Shown one piece after another: positions 15,557 to 25,221 of a DNA stretch of 64,000 nt (positions within the stretch are counted from its first letter, which is position 1; the number at the start of each line of letters is the position of its first letter). The translations under genes were made by a program, and so were the position numbers. The DNA is taken from NCBI GenBank assembly GCA_021208885.1, contig JAJOJF010000039.1, positions 1-64,000 of the forward strand, written 5' to 3'. Below the pieces are notes generated by a model. It made no database searches. It was not told where the DNA came from and was given only the letters and a program-made list of their open reading frames with translations. This stretch comes from Burkholderiaceae bacterium (GTDB lineage Bacteria; Pseudomonadota; Gammaproteobacteria; Burkholderiales; Burkholderiaceae_B).

Positions 15557-16413
15557 AGAGCGTGGCGTCTGGGGTTGATTTCCCCACGCGCAACTGCTTC
15601 TAGTACGCCACAATTCGGTTCTCGGCGGTGCGTACAGTTATAAAAACGACAGTTTGCCTTGTGGGCGTTGAACTCTGGAAAGCCACGCTCGATGTCTTCT
15701 AGCGACAAATGCGCTAGTCCGAACGCTTGAACCCCAGGTGAGTCAATCACATCGCCAGATCGATCAGGTAGGTGGTACAGACGTGTGGTTGTCGTGGTGT
15801 GTTTGCCTGCATCAAGCGCTATCGAATGTTCCTGGGTGCTCGCCTGCGCTTCTGGAACCAGCGTGTTCAGTAGTGTTGATTTGCCCATGGCACTTTGACC
15901 GAGCAGCAGTGTGGTTTTCTGGTTCAGTAAGGGCATGATTTGTTGGTTGATCGCCGATGCATCGAGTGCTGATACTTCGAGAATACGGACACCTAAATCC
16001 CGGTAAGGCTTTAAGCGCTCGCGCGCTTGTTCGAGCCCATCAATCAAGTCGACCTTGTTCAGCACAACCACTGGCTCTATGTCGGCTGACCACGCACCGG
16101 CCAGAGCTCTACCCAACAGGTCGTCAGTAAAAGTTGGCTTGACCGCTACGACTAGCAGAACCTGATCCACGTTAGCGGCAAATTGTTTGGTGCGCCACTC
16201 GTCGGATCGATAAAGCAAGTTGCGACGGGGTTCAATGGCAACGAGTTGTCCTTCTTGATCACCCTCTAGTTGCACGCTGACCCAGTCGCCGACGCAAGCT
16301 TCATTTCGCTTGCCTTTTGGGAAGCAATGTCGAACTTGTCCTGAGTCCAGCTCTACATAATAGTGTCGGCCATGGGCACTAACGACACGACCGCGCACCG
16401 TGTTTGGTGTCAT
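15514..16413 (-). CDS. rsgA: Ribosome small subunit-dependent GTPase A
   Basis: Circularly permuted GTPase that checks late assembly of the 30S subunit. In the 299-aa protein the G4 motif NKVD (119-122) comes before the P-loop GQSAMGKST (172-180) and the G3 motif DSPG (224-227), the order diagnostic for the YjeQ/RsgA family. An N-terminal OB-fold precedes them, and a C-terminal zinc site (Cys255, Cys260, His262, Cys268) follows. Its start overlaps the M48 protease stop by 4 bases, so both are probably one transcript. Confidence 0.95.
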   Translation of the reverse strand: MTPNTVRGRVVSAHGRHYYVELDSGQVRHCFPKGKRNEACVGDWVSVQLEGDQEGQLVAIEPRRNLLYRSDEWRTKQFAANVDQVLLVVAVKPTFTDDLLGRALAGAWSADIEPVVVLNKVDLIDGLEQARERLKPYRDLGVRILEVSALDASAINQQIMPLLNQKTTLLLGQSAMGKSTLLNTLVPEAQASTQEHSIALDAGKHTTTTTRLYHLPDRSGDVIDSPGVQAFGLAHLSLEDIERGFPEFNAHKANCRFYNCTHRREPNCGVLEAVARGEINPRRHALYERLLEEKASART

Positions 16414-17672
16414 GCGGCAGCCAGCGCCCGGATGCGAATAGTCGCTGGTGGATGGCTGTCGTAGAAGGCCGAGTGCACCGGATCTGGTGTCAATGTCGCT
16501 GCGTTGTCATTAAAAAGCTTGACCAGTGCAGACACTAGCTCGGTAGAGGGGCTTTGCGAGGCAGCAAACCGGTCAGCCTCAAACTCATCGCGCCGCGACA
16601 GCCAACTTGTGACTGGCGTGAGCAAGAAGGTAAACACGGGCAACACCAAGAAAAACAGCAGCAATGCCACGCCATTATTTCCATCGGCTAACGGCGTCAC
16701 ACCCAGGCCAGCATAAAACCAATATTGTTGTGCTAGCCAGCCGAGCAAGGCAAACATCAGCAAAGAGGTCAAAAGTGACATTGCTAGCCGCTTGACGATA
16801 TGTTTATGTTTGAAATGACCTAGTTCGTGGGCAAGCACAGCTTCGATTTCTGTTGGCGTGAGCTTGGCAAGCAGGGTGTCAAAAAACACAATGCGACGCG
16901 ATTTGCCAAAGCCAGTGAAATAAGCATTGCCGTGCGCGCTGCGCTTAGAGCCATCCATCACAAACAAGCCCTGAATGGCAAAGTCACAACGCTTGGCCAA
17001 GGCATTGATACGGTCTTTCAAGGATTCGTCCTGCAAGGGCGTGAATTTGTTAAAGAGCGGTGCAATCCATGTCGGGAAAATCAGCATCACCGCGAAATTA
17101 AAAGCAGCCCAGCTAGCCCACGCCCAGATCCACCAATTGGTGCCAGCGCTGTCCATGAGCCACAGGATCAGCGTTAACAATGGCAAGCCAAGCACCGCAC
17201 CGACTGTCAGGCCTTTCATGGTGTCAACCATAAACAGCTTTGGGGTCATGCGATTGAATCCGTATTTCTGCTCGAGCTTAAATTGCCGATACAGAGAAAA
17301 CGGCATGTGAACTGCTCCTAGCAAGACCGATACCCCAGCAATAAACGCAACGTCGCGCCAGAGTGTCGAGGCAAACCAGCCGTCAAATACATGGTAAATC
17401 GAGCCAAGCACCCCACCCATGGTGAGCACCAGAAGGACTGCCACATCAAATACGGACTCCGCAATTCGTAGTCGCGTGCGCTCGGTGGTGTAGTCAGCGG
17501 CTCGTTGGTGACTGCGCAGACTAATGCGGTCAGCAAACTCGGCCGGCACTTGGTCGCGATGATCCTGGACGTGACGAATTTGGCGTTGGGCCAGCCAGAT
17601 CCGAACAATGGCATTCGTGCCCAAAAACAATAAGAACAAGGCGGTAAGTGTGCTTGCTTGCATATGCGACAA
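16410..17672 (-). CDS. M48-family Ste24-like membrane metalloprotease
   Basis: 420-aa membrane zinc protease related to CAAX prenyl protease 1 (Ste24). It has several membrane helices, the zinc motif HELGH at 282-286 and a downstream E-F-E-A-D-R-F region that supplies the third ligand. Bacteria lack the CAAX-prenyl pathway, so a membrane-protein quality-control role is more likely, but that is inference. It sits upstream of rsgA with a 4-base overlap. Start may be Met1 or Met4. Only about 40 bases separate it from the divergent orn. Confidence 0.88.
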   Translation of the reverse strand: MSHMQASTLTALFLLFLGTNAIVRIWLAQRQIRHVQDHRDQVPAEFADRISLRSHQRAADYTTERTRLRIAESVFDVAVLLVLTMGGVLGSIYHVFDGWFASTLWRDVAFIAGVSVLLGAVHMPFSLYRQFKLEQKYGFNRMTPKLFMVDTMKGLTVGAVLGLPLLTLILWLMDSAGTNWWIWAWASWAAFNFAVMLIFPTWIAPLFNKFTPLQDESLKDRINALAKRCDFAIQGLFVMDGSKRSAHGNAYFTGFGKSRRIVFFDTLLAKLTPTEIEAVLAHELGHFKHKHIVKRLAMSLLTSLLMFALLGWLAQQYWFYAGLGVTPLADGNNGVALLLFFLVLPVFTFLLTPVTSWLSRRDEFEADRFAASQSPSTELVSALVKLFNDNAATLTPDPVHSAFYDSHPPATIRIRALAAA

Positions 17673-17714
17673 TCATATCCAGTGGTTTGTTGATAGGGCG
17701 CAGGGTCTGTCAAC

Positions 17715-18365
17715 ATGACGACGAGTACAACGATTATAGGTTCAGCTATGCCGCAAAACGAAGCACAAACACGTACCAGCGAAGGGGTTAATTCAGGCAA
17801 TGGCAAGACGACCTCGGCACGCAACGAGATGAGGCTTGTCTGGGTTGATATGGAAATGACTGGCCTGGACCCGGAAAAAGAGCGGATCATCGAGCTTGCG
17901 GCGGTCGTCACGGAACCTGATCTCACGGTGGTCGCTGAGTCGCCAGTCTTCGTGGTGCATCAGTCTGACGAGATTCTGGCTGCCATGGATAAGTGGAATC
18001 AGTCCACACATGGCAAGTCAGGCTTGATCGACAAGGTCAAAGCGTCAACGCTTAACGAGGAGCAAGCCCAAGCGCGGATGATTGAGTTCCTGAGCAAGTA
18101 CGTGCCGCCTGGCAAGTCACCGCTTTGTGGCAATTCGGTTAGCCAAGACCGTCGGTTCATGTTTCGGTATATGCCGGAGCTTGAAAAGTTTTTTCATTAT
18201 CGGACCATTGATGTCAGCACACTAAAGGAGCTAGCGCGGCGCTGGCGCCCGGCGCTTCTCAAAGGGTTTGAGAAGCGCAGCAAACATGAGGCTTTGGCAG
18301 ACATTTATGAATCCATCGATGAACTGCGTTACTACCGCGAACACTTCATCCGTTTGGATGCTTAG
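17715..18365 (+). CDS. orn: Oligoribonuclease
   Basis: DEDDh 3'-5' exoribonuclease that degrades 2-5-nt RNAs and pGpG, the last step of mRNA decay and c-di-GMP turnover. The motifs are [20 protein letters not shown] (DxE), the middle [11 protein letters not shown] segment and the C-terminal [10 protein letters not shown]. The start is uncertain: ATGs at 17715, 17748 and 17829 all lie in frame, and the conserved part begins near the last. The first two would add a polar leader of 27-38 residues not usual for Orn. It ends tail-to-tail with the MATE gene, 4 bases overlapping. Confidence 0.93.
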   Translation: MTTSTTIIGSAMPQNEAQTRTSEGVNSGNGKTTSARNEMRLVWVDMEMTGLDPEKERIIELAAVVTEPDLTVVAESPVFVVHQSDEILAAMDKWNQSTHGKSGLIDKVKASTLNEEQAQARMIEFLSKYVPPGKSPLCGNSVSQDRRFMFRYMPELEKFFHYRTIDVSTLKELARRWRPALLKGFEKRSKHEALADIYESIDELRYYREHFIRLDA

Positions 18366-19792
18366 CCAGTGTCGCGCGGCTGGCTGTGCGGTTGGCTCTG
18401 ATAGCGCCGCAGTTTTGAGATGACGATGCGCCGATACCAGCTATGCAGCAGCAATCCTGAAGTCAATAGACCAAGCCCGGCCATCATCCACATGGTAGCC
18501 GCGCCTGCAGGCGCGGTTGGCATGATCCATTGCCGTACGGGCTCCAGCAAACCACGTCCAGGTCCAAAACCGAGATACCAGCCACCGACCAAGCCAATGA
18601 TGGTCAGTGTAATGGTCTGAATCATCAGTGGCACCATGGCTATCTTGTGGGCACGCAAGAGGTACACATTCGCACAGTGCATCGCATCGATGATATGAAA
18701 AAACGGCAGAATGACCAATAAGGACAACGCAATCGTGGTGACCTTTGGGTCGCTGGTATAGATCGCCACAATTTGTTCGCGCGCAAAAAACAGGACACAA
18801 GCGGTCATCACGGCGCCGATGAATGTGACCACCAACCCCGTCATGCCGGTGCGGTGAGCCAGGACTTGATCGCCTGCACCGATGGCCTGCGCAGTTTGGG
18901 CTGCAGTGGCGATGCCAATGGCCAGCGGCATCATGTAACAGAGGGCAGCCAGGTTGGAAGTGATCTGGTGGCTGCCTGTCACCGTGGTGCCTTCTTGTGC
19001 GATCAGCAGTGCCATAAAGGTAAAGGCACTGACTTCAACTACGTATGAGGCACCCATGGGCAATCCGAGGCGCAAGATTTCCCAGATCGCTTTGAGGTCT
19101 GGGCGACGTACACGGAGATTGAATTGCCGATAAAAAGGTTGGCGCCAGATCCACCAGAGACTGACGCCAAGTGTTAACCAGTAAACAACCGATGATGCGA
19201 TGCCTGCCCCGGCCACCCCGAGTGCGGGCATGCCAAGGTTCCCAAAAATCAGCACCCAGTTCAGGAAAATTTTTACGGCAACGCCTGCAAGGTTGATCAT
19301 CATGATCATTTTGGGGCGTGAGACAGCTTGTGCCAGCGAATACACAGTACGAAACATGAGCGAGGCCGGCAACCCGAAAGTCAACGCCAGCAAATAAGCG
19401 CCAAGGCGCTCGCGCACTGCTGGATCGACGGGCCCAGACAGCGACAGCCAGATATCTGGAAAGCTCATGAGAATGGCGCCGAATACCGTCAGAATGATCG
19501 ATACCCAGATGCCTTGGCTCCAGGCGTGGCCGATTTCATCGAAACGTCTCGCGCCGTAGGACTGTGCTTGAATGGGAATCAAGGCGTGCATCACACCCAT
19601 CAAGCCAATAAAGACCGTGATAAAAATCGCAACCCCAAGCGCAAGGGCGGCCAGGTCTTGAGGACTTGAGTGTCCCGTCATGGCCGTATCAAGTACCCCA
19701 AAAGCAATGCTTGCCCATTGGCTCACGAGGACTGGCCATGATTGCTTCAGAATGCCGCGTATGGGATGAGGCGTATGTACGGCAGCGGTCAT
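18362..19792 (-). CDS. MATE-family multidrug/toxin efflux transporter (NorM-like)
   Basis: 476-aa inner-membrane antiporter with two six-helix halves, expected to export cationic compounds in exchange for Na+ or H+. The opening region ([23 protein letters not shown]) and [10 protein letters not shown] segment are typical of the NorM/YdhE branch. Its start overlaps the stop of the glycosyltransferase-like gene upstream by 4 bases, so the two are probably translated together. Substrate is unknown. Confidence 0.88.
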   Translation of the reverse strand: MTAAVHTPHPIRGILKQSWPVLVSQWASIAFGVLDTAMTGHSSPQDLAALALGVAIFITVFIGLMGVMHALIPIQAQSYGARRFDEIGHAWSQGIWVSIILTVFGAILMSFPDIWLSLSGPVDPAVRERLGAYLLALTFGLPASLMFRTVYSLAQAVSRPKMIMMINLAGVAVKIFLNWVLIFGNLGMPALGVAGAGIASSVVYWLTLGVSLWWIWRQPFYRQFNLRVRRPDLKAIWEILRLGLPMGASYVVEVSAFTFMALLIAQEGTTVTGSHQITSNLAALCYMMPLAIGIATAAQTAQAIGAGDQVLAHRTGMTGLVVTFIGAVMTACVLFFAREQIVAIYTSDPKVTTIALSLLVILPFFHIIDAMHCANVYLLRAHKIAMVPLMIQTITLTIIGLVGGWYLGFGPGRGLLEPVRQWIMPTAPAGAATMWMMAGLGLLTSGLLLHSWYRRIVISKLRRYQSQPHSQPRDTG

Positions 19793-21531
19793 GGATTGGC
19801 GTCGGGGCTCAGCAACAAGACTCGATAACGGTCAAAGCGGTCTGCGCCGCGTGAGCCGGTCCATAAAACCCGTGTGTTTCGATCAAACCCGGCTAGCCCT
19901 TGCTGCAGCCGATCAGCGGTGGTTTGCTGGATCAGCAACGGGCATCGTTCATCGCGCTTGATTTCTATGCCTTCGAATACGTACAACGATGCCCTTGGTC
20001 CCAGTGACAAGCCGCTTGACTGCGCACACAGAAATTCACCAGCTCGCTGGTTTGCAGCGTCGATGGTTTGCCGGATTTCAGCGGCCATCGGACGATAGCT
20101 GCGAACATAGTCGACAGTGGGCAGCCAAAGCAAGACCAACAAAATCCAGGTGCTTGTGAGTCCCATGGCGCTTAGCAACGCTCCTCGCCAAGCAAATTTT
20201 GGGTGTAGTTTTAGGCGCCATACGATTGCCCCAATCCAGATAACAGTGATGACAAGTGCCATGGCAAACGCACCCCAGGATATCGCCCCGTCATAGCCCA
20301 CTGTCTGTCTGGCGATGTTCCTGGCCAAGGGCTCAGGCCAGCCTGTCTGTTGTGTGATCCAGCCCAGCCACACCACCGCACCGGATACGGAGAACACCAT
20401 CAATGCGAACCAGTCCGAAGTGTTGACAACAGCGCGTCTGAGGGTGGGTACCGAGAAGGCTGCCAACATCGCACACGGGACGCTTAAAGCCATGTATTCC
20501 ATCTCGCCTGCGCTTGGCGTGAACATGATGTTAAGCAACTGCGTCAACGCAAAGACGCCCGGTATCCATATGTGAGGCGCTAAAGCCTGTTTACGCCAGT
20601 TCCATAGCGCCAGCAGCGCCAGTGGCCAGGTCGGCCACAAGAACCAAGGCAGGTCACGCCAGGCATTGAGGTGCTGTTCGAGGTAACTAATCTGAAGCTT
20701 TGGCTGGTTCCAGAACCACCATTCAATGGCCCAGATGGGGTTCACGGCACGCACAGCAAGCCACCACACCAGCACCATGAGTGGGGCAAGCGCCAGCGCG
20801 ATGGCCACCTGCCGGCGACGTGCTGCAAGCGGGGTCTTAGGCAGCACGATAATCAGGCTCGCTAGCCACAGAGGCAATCCGGCCATGGATCCTGCAGTCA
20901 AAAATGCACCGGTGATGGCTAAGGTAAGAATGATGGTGCCTTGCCAAGGCTTGTCGGTCAGGCGCACGGCACCAAGCAGGGCAAATGCCTGGCAAGCCAG
21001 CAGCACCGGCGCTTCGGAGGTTTCGTGCGTGCGCAACAAAATCCCAACTGTCGAGATTAAAAACAACACGCTCATGTCGGCCAGTAGCCGACCGTACTGC
21101 GCCTCTTTCGGTTCCCCACCAAATGGCAACGGCACGGGTTGAGGCTCCGGTCGACGCCCGGCGAGGTAGCTGGCGTACCAAAGTGCAAACGCTGTGATTA
21201 ATACCCAGGCAAGTGTGGCCAAGCGCGCCGCCACGATATGGCTGGCAAAAGGACCAATCCACTCAATGGCCAAACCACCAATCCAGGTTGGCAGTGGGCT
21301 TGCCTGAGGCAAAATTGCTGAACCAATGTGTGGGAAAAGCCATGTCCATCCTCCTTGTGCGCTAGCCGTGAGCATCGCGGCCAGTCCAACCACATCGTCT
21401 GTTTTCCAGGGGTCACGCGCAAATAAACCAAGTAGGCCGTACAGTAGCAACAGTCCGATCAGAACGACGGCCGGCAGACGGGTGGTCGCCAAAGCGGTCA
21501 GTCTTGCGGGTGTGGTTTGTTCCAGTGACAC
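19789..21531 (-). CDS. ArnT-like (GT83/PMT-superfamily) membrane glycosyltransferase
   Basis: 580-aa integral membrane protein with about a dozen helices. The first periplasmic loop contains D-P-W-K-T-D-D, the position of the catalytic acidic pair in ArnT and PMT enzymes, followed by a soluble C-terminal part (from about residue 470). ArnT-type enzymes transfer a sugar from a polyprenyl carrier to lipid A or protein on the periplasmic side. No aminoarabinose genes are nearby, so donor and acceptor are unknown. It is the first gene of a pair with the MATE exporter; about 160 bases with no other gene precede it. Confidence 0.75.
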   Translation of the reverse strand: MSLEQTTPARLTALATTRLPAVVLIGLLLLYGLLGLFARDPWKTDDVVGLAAMLTASAQGGWTWLFPHIGSAILPQASPLPTWIGGLAIEWIGPFASHIVAARLATLAWVLITAFALWYASYLAGRRPEPQPVPLPFGGEPKEAQYGRLLADMSVLFLISTVGILLRTHETSEAPVLLACQAFALLGAVRLTDKPWQGTIILTLAITGAFLTAGSMAGLPLWLASLIIVLPKTPLAARRRQVAIALALAPLMVLVWWLAVRAVNPIWAIEWWFWNQPKLQISYLEQHLNAWRDLPWFLWPTWPLALLALWNWRKQALAPHIWIPGVFALTQLLNIMFTPSAGEMEYMALSVPCAMLAAFSVPTLRRAVVNTSDWFALMVFSVSGAVVWLGWITQQTGWPEPLARNIARQTVGYDGAISWGAFAMALVITVIWIGAIVWRLKLHPKFAWRGALLSAMGLTSTWILLVLLWLPTVDYVRSYRPMAAEIRQTIDAANQRAGEFLCAQSSGLSLGPRASLYVFEGIEIKRDERCPLLIQQTTADRLQQGLAGFDRNTRVLWTGSRGADRFDRYRVLLLSPDANP

Positions 21532-21691
21532 GGTTAGATGAGTCTATGCAAAGGCGGCTTGGCAATTTAGGCTAAATACTAAAGCATGCCGTGAAGAAAT
21601 AGCGAACCTGAGTGCTTTCGTAACAGCGAACCCAAAAGCCAGTCATGCGATGGCTAAGGGAAACGCTAATCGCACAAAACCATGACCGTAA

Positions 21692-21729
21692 AAAGAAACG
21701 GGCAGCGCTTTGGCTGCCCGTTTCTTTTA
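21692..21729 (-). terminator. Strong bidirectional terminator after rpmE2
   Basis: Perfect 15-bp stem (AAAGAAACGGGCAGC, 21692-21706, pairing with 21713-21727) with a 6-base loop. A/T-rich flanks make it usable from both sides. It ends rpmE2 transcription on the minus strand. Confidence 0.9.
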
Positions 21730-21756
21730 GGGTCGGACGTCATCCACTAGGCTGGC

Positions 21757-22023
21757 TTAGCTGCCTGACTTGCGAGTGCCTGCCGTGCGCGCAAAGCGCT
21801 GGCGGAATTTCTCAACGCGGCCAGTCTCAACGATACGGGTTTGCGCACCAGTGTAGAAGGGGTGGGACTCGGAAGTCACGTCGCACTTGAACAATGGGTA
21901 GGTTACGCCGTCGATTTCGGTGGTTTCACGCGAATTCAGTGTTGAACGGGTAATGAATGTGTTGCCGGTTTGCTGGTCCAGAAACGCGACTTCGCGGTAT
22001 TCCGGGTGAATGCCTTCTTTCAT
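21757..22023 (-). CDS. rpmE2: 50S ribosomal protein L31 type B
   Basis: 88-aa ribosomal protein. It begins MKEGIHPEYREVAF and contains F-K-C-D-V-T-S-E-S-H-P-F-Y-T-G, as in the type B (YkgM-like) form. The CxxC zinc ribbon of type A L31 is missing, so this is the zinc-independent version. In some bacteria that version is repressed by Zur; I do not see a clear Zur palindrome in the 200-base gap upstream. Confidence 0.95.
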   Translation of the reverse strand: MKEGIHPEYREVAFLDQQTGNTFITRSTLNSRETTEIDGVTYPLFKCDVTSESHPFYTGAQTRIVETGRVEKFRQRFARTAGTRKSGS

Positions 22024-22230
22024 GGTTAGTCCTTGTCAGCCTGCCTCCAAGCCGGCACCGTTGGCCAGACAGGATCAAGCAAGCTTTAGCGTTATCAAAA
22101 AGTGGCGAACTCAACAGGCCGAGATTCAGCCAAGCCCTCTATTCTATGCCGAATCGCAGTTGCAGGCAAACAGTAAAATTGAGGTTTTGACAAGGTGACG
22201 CGCCGGGTCAATCCCGGTGTTTAAGCACAC

Positions 22231-22983
22231 ATGAGCGGTAAAGCCAGTCAGTTCGAAGATAACCCGACCGTATCCGAGCAACAAGGGATACGTTACCTGC
22301 ATTTTGATTCGCCTTGGATTCAGGGAGCAATGGATCTGAAGCGGCCGGATCGTCTGGTGCTGTCGTACACCGAGCAAATGATGGCGTGGCTGCTTTTTTT
22401 AGAACCCGCCAGGCAGGAGGCGATTGGCCAATTAGGGCTTGGAGCGGCATCCGTGACGAGATACTGTTACCGGCACTTGCCCAACCCTTTGGTTGTGGTA
22501 GAGCGCAATCGATCAGTGATACGAGTGTGCGAGCAGTTCTTTAGGCTACCCCAGCATGACCGATTGAGGATTTGCCAGGAAGATGCTGAGTGTTGGGTTA
22601 GAGACCCAGCCAACCACCAGTCATTGGCGGTTTTGATGGTCGATTTGTACGATACCGATGCGCTGGGTCCTGTTTGTGATTCGATTGATTTCTACCAAGG
22701 GTGTTCTGACTGTTTGGTCGCACCTGGCATTCTTAGCGTGAATTTGTTTGGCAAACACGAGAGCTTTGCTCACAACCTCGATCATTTGCATGCTGTGTTT
22801 GGTGGGCGGCTGATTTTGCTGCCGCCAGTTGATGAGGGCAACCAAATCGTGTTGGCTTTTAAAGGTCCGGAGCTAACCGCATCAAGGTCAGACCTGTTGC
22901 AGCGGGCTGAATCGTTGGAGCAATTTTTTCAGTTACCTGCGAAACGGTGGGTGCGTTCCATCGGGTCCGTCGAGCGCCTATGA
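22231..22983 (+). CDS. Spermidine-synthase-like methyltransferase-fold protein
   Basis: 250-aa soluble protein with the Rossmann-type fold of polyamine aminopropyltransferases (LGLGAASVTRYCYRH, then L-V-V-V-E-R-N and A-V-L-M-V-D-L-Y-D). The usual GGGDGG glycine loop and the D-S-T/D-P active-site segment of SpeE are altered (GLGAAS, VDLYDTDALGP), so true spermidine synthase activity is doubtful. Similar proteins in Burkholderiales are generally annotated only by fold. It directly abuts the following acyl-CoA synthetase gene, so the two probably share a transcript. Confidence 0.65.
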   Translation: MSGKASQFEDNPTVSEQQGIRYLHFDSPWIQGAMDLKRPDRLVLSYTEQMMAWLLFLEPARQEAIGQLGLGAASVTRYCYRHLPNPLVVVERNRSVIRVCEQFFRLPQHDRLRICQEDAECWVRDPANHQSLAVLMVDLYDTDALGPVCDSIDFYQGCSDCLVAPGILSVNLFGKHESFAHNLDHLHAVFGGRLILLPPVDEGNQIVLAFKGPELTASRSDLLQRAESLEQFFQLPAKRWVRSIGSVERL

Positions 22984-23034
22984 TTGCTCAAGCTTGACGC
23001 AAGCGAAGGGCAAAACACATTGAAGGGGATAGAG

Positions 23035-24576
23035 TTGAGCAATCTTTACACTGTTCTAAGCACCGAATTTCTCAAGGCGCCCGACAAAGTTGCTCTGCAG
23101 ACGCCGGCTACGGCTCTGACCTATGGCAATTTGCACCGGCAGGTGGGGCAGATGGCTAATTGGCTTAAAAGCCTCGGACTGCCGGCGGGCAGTCGGGTGG
23201 CAGCACAAGCTGAAAAGTCTCCCGAGGCACTTTTCCTTTATCTGGCGACCGTCAGAGCGGGCTATACCTTTTTGCCGCTTAATACGGCCTACCGTCAAAC
23301 CGAGATCGAGTACTTTCTTGGCAATGCGCAGCCAGCGGTGGTGGTGTGCGATCCAGCGAACTTTCCTTGGGTCCAGGCGTTGGGTGCCAAGACTGGTTGC
23401 AGCCATGTGATGACACTTGATGCTAACGGGCAGGGTAGTTTGATCGATGCAACACAGGCTTTTTCCAGTGAGTTTCAAGACGTTTTGACGGCCGACGATG
23501 ATTTGGCTGCCATCTTGTATACATCTGGCACAACGGGCCGCAGCAAGGGGGCGATGCTTACTCACCGGAACTTGATTTCAAACGCACAAACCCTGCATCA
23601 ATACTGGGGATGGTCATCGAGCGACGTTTTGTTGCACATGCTGCCGATTTTTCATATTCATGGGCTGTTTGTGGCGTGCCATGGTGCGCTGCATGCAGGC
23701 GCCACTATGATCTGGTTGCCTAAACTCGATGTCGACTTGGCTTTGCGATACTTGCCTCAGAGCACCATCATGATGGGAGTGCCGACCTACTACGTGCGGC
23801 TATTGGCTGATGAACGGTTCGACCGAGAAATCACGCGAAACATGCGTTTGTTCATCTCCGGCTCGGCACCATTGTTACTTGAGACGTTTGAGAGTTTTGA
23901 ACAGCGGATTGGACAACCGATCCTTGAGCGCTACGGGATGAGTGAAACCGGCATGCTGACTTCCAATCCCTATGAGACTTCCGAAGGGTTGCGAATGGGC
24001 TCTACTGTCGGAAAGCCTTTGCCAGGCGTCAGTGTTCGAGTTGTCGACGATGTTGGCAAGCCTTGTGCGATCGGTGAAATTGGGCATGTTCAAGTCAAGG
24101 GCCCAAATGTCTTTGCCGGCTACTGGCAAATGCCAGAAAAAACCCAAGAGGAGTTCACGGCCGATGGCTGGTTTAAAACTGGCGACATGGGGCGATGGGG
24201 TGGCCAAACCCCACAGGGCCAGAGCATCCCGGCTGACTACCTTTCGATTGTGGGTCGCAGTAAAGACTTGATTATTTCGGGCGGCTATAACGTTTACCCC
24301 AAAGAAATCGAGTCGGTCATCGATGACATGCCTGGTGTCGTTGAATCTGCTGTTATTGGTGTGCCACATCCAGATTTTGGTGAGGCGGTTGTCGCAGTCG
24401 TGGTCGCCGCCAAAGGCGCTGAACTCGATACGCTGGCCATGATCGCTGACCTGAAGACCAAACTTGCGAACTATAAGGTGGCTAAACAGGTCTATGTGGT
24501 TGATGAACTGCCGCGCAACACCATGGGCAAGGTGCAGAAAAACGTCCTGCGCGACCAGTATGGCAAGAAGGCATGA
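23035..24576 (+). CDS. Malonyl-CoA synthetase / acyl-CoA ligase (MatB-like)
   Basis: ANL-superfamily AMP-forming ligase, 513 aa from the chosen start. It has the phosphate loop LYTSGTTGRSKGAML, the A5 motif RYGMSETGM followed by TSNP, the hinge GRSKDLIISGGYNVYP and the catalytic lysine region NTMGKVQKN. The segment HMLPIFHIHGLFVACH closely resembles MatB malonyl-CoA synthetases. These activate malonate (or methylmalonate) with CoA. I place the start at TTG 23035, 7 bases after an AAGGGGA ribosome-binding site; the frame also extends to a TTG at 22984, just after the upstream stop. Confidence 0.8.
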   Translation: MSNLYTVLSTEFLKAPDKVALQTPATALTYGNLHRQVGQMANWLKSLGLPAGSRVAAQAEKSPEALFLYLATVRAGYTFLPLNTAYRQTEIEYFLGNAQPAVVVCDPANFPWVQALGAKTGCSHVMTLDANGQGSLIDATQAFSSEFQDVLTADDDLAAILYTSGTTGRSKGAMLTHRNLISNAQTLHQYWGWSSSDVLLHMLPIFHIHGLFVACHGALHAGATMIWLPKLDVDLALRYLPQSTIMMGVPTYYVRLLADERFDREITRNMRLFISGSAPLLLETFESFEQRIGQPILERYGMSETGMLTSNPYETSEGLRMGSTVGKPLPGVSVRVVDDVGKPCAIGEIGHVQVKGPNVFAGYWQMPEKTQEEFTADGWFKTGDMGRWGGQTPQGQSIPADYLSIVGRSKDLIISGGYNVYPKEIESVIDDMPGVVESAVIGVPHPDFGEAVVAVVVAAKGAELDTLAMIADLKTKLANYKVAKQVYVVDELPRNTMGKVQKNVLRDQYGKKA

Positions 24577-24609
24577 TACACTAGGGAAAATACTTAGGCT
24601 GGTGAAACA

Positions 24610-25206
24610 ATGAGAGCATTGATACGCAGGTTGTGGGTATTGCCGTTGGTCATGCTGGTTTCAGCGTGCGCCTCGGGCCCGCAGGTCAAGAGTGACTATG
24701 ACCACAACGCTGACTTTGCGTCGTACCGGACGTTTGCCTTCATGGATCCGTTAGGCACTGATCGTGCGGGTTACACCACCTTGCTAACTGAGCGACTCAA
24801 GACATTGACCCGTTTGCAGATGGAGCAGCGAGGTTACAGTTTTGATGCGCAGTCCCCCGATCTTTTGGTGAACTTCCTGGCGCAGTCGCGCCAAAAAACC
24901 GAGTATGTACCGCCGCCTCCCATGCCATGGGGGCCCAATTATTACGGCTATCGCATGGGCTGGTATGACCCCTGGGTAGGCTACGGATTCGGGCCAGATA
25001 TTATTCAGTACACTCAAGGTGTTTTGAGCATCGACTTGATTGATGCCCGCAAGAAACAGTTGGTGTGGGAGGGGATTGCAACTTCCGTCATCGACAATCT
25101 TGAGCAGGCAACATCTGAACAAGCGTTGGCTCCTGTGGTGGCCGATATCTTTGCGCGATACCCCTTTCTGGCGGGGTCTGGTGTTGTCAATAAGACAACA
25201 AAATAA
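24610..25206 (+). CDS. DUF4136 family lipoprotein
   Basis: 198-aa predicted lipoprotein: N-terminal signal sequence and lipobox LVSAC give a lipidated Cys at about residue 20. The mature part begins with S-D-Y-D-H-N-A-D-F-A-S-Y-R-T-F-A, the DUF4136 hallmark, and has a Pro/Tyr/Gly-rich middle (YVPPPPMPWGPNYYGYRMGW). Its function is unknown. It lies 15 bases ahead of the RND adaptor gene, so it could be co-transcribed with the efflux operon. Confidence 0.8.
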   Translation: MRALIRRLWVLPLVMLVSACASGPQVKSDYDHNADFASYRTFAFMDPLGTDRAGYTTLLTERLKTLTRLQMEQRGYSFDAQSPDLLVNFLAQSRQKTEYVPPPPMPWGPNYYGYRMGWYDPWVGYGFGPDIIQYTQGVLSIDLIDARKKQLVWEGIATSVIDNLEQATSEQALAPVVADIFARYPFLAGSGVVNKTTK

Positions 25207-25221
25207 CTTTGGGTACAGGAT

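Noticed and set aside
17318..17926. Minus-strand ORF of 202 codons across the M48 protease / orn gap
   Set aside because: It covers the 5' ends of two well-supported genes in the wrong frame and its product shows no family features.
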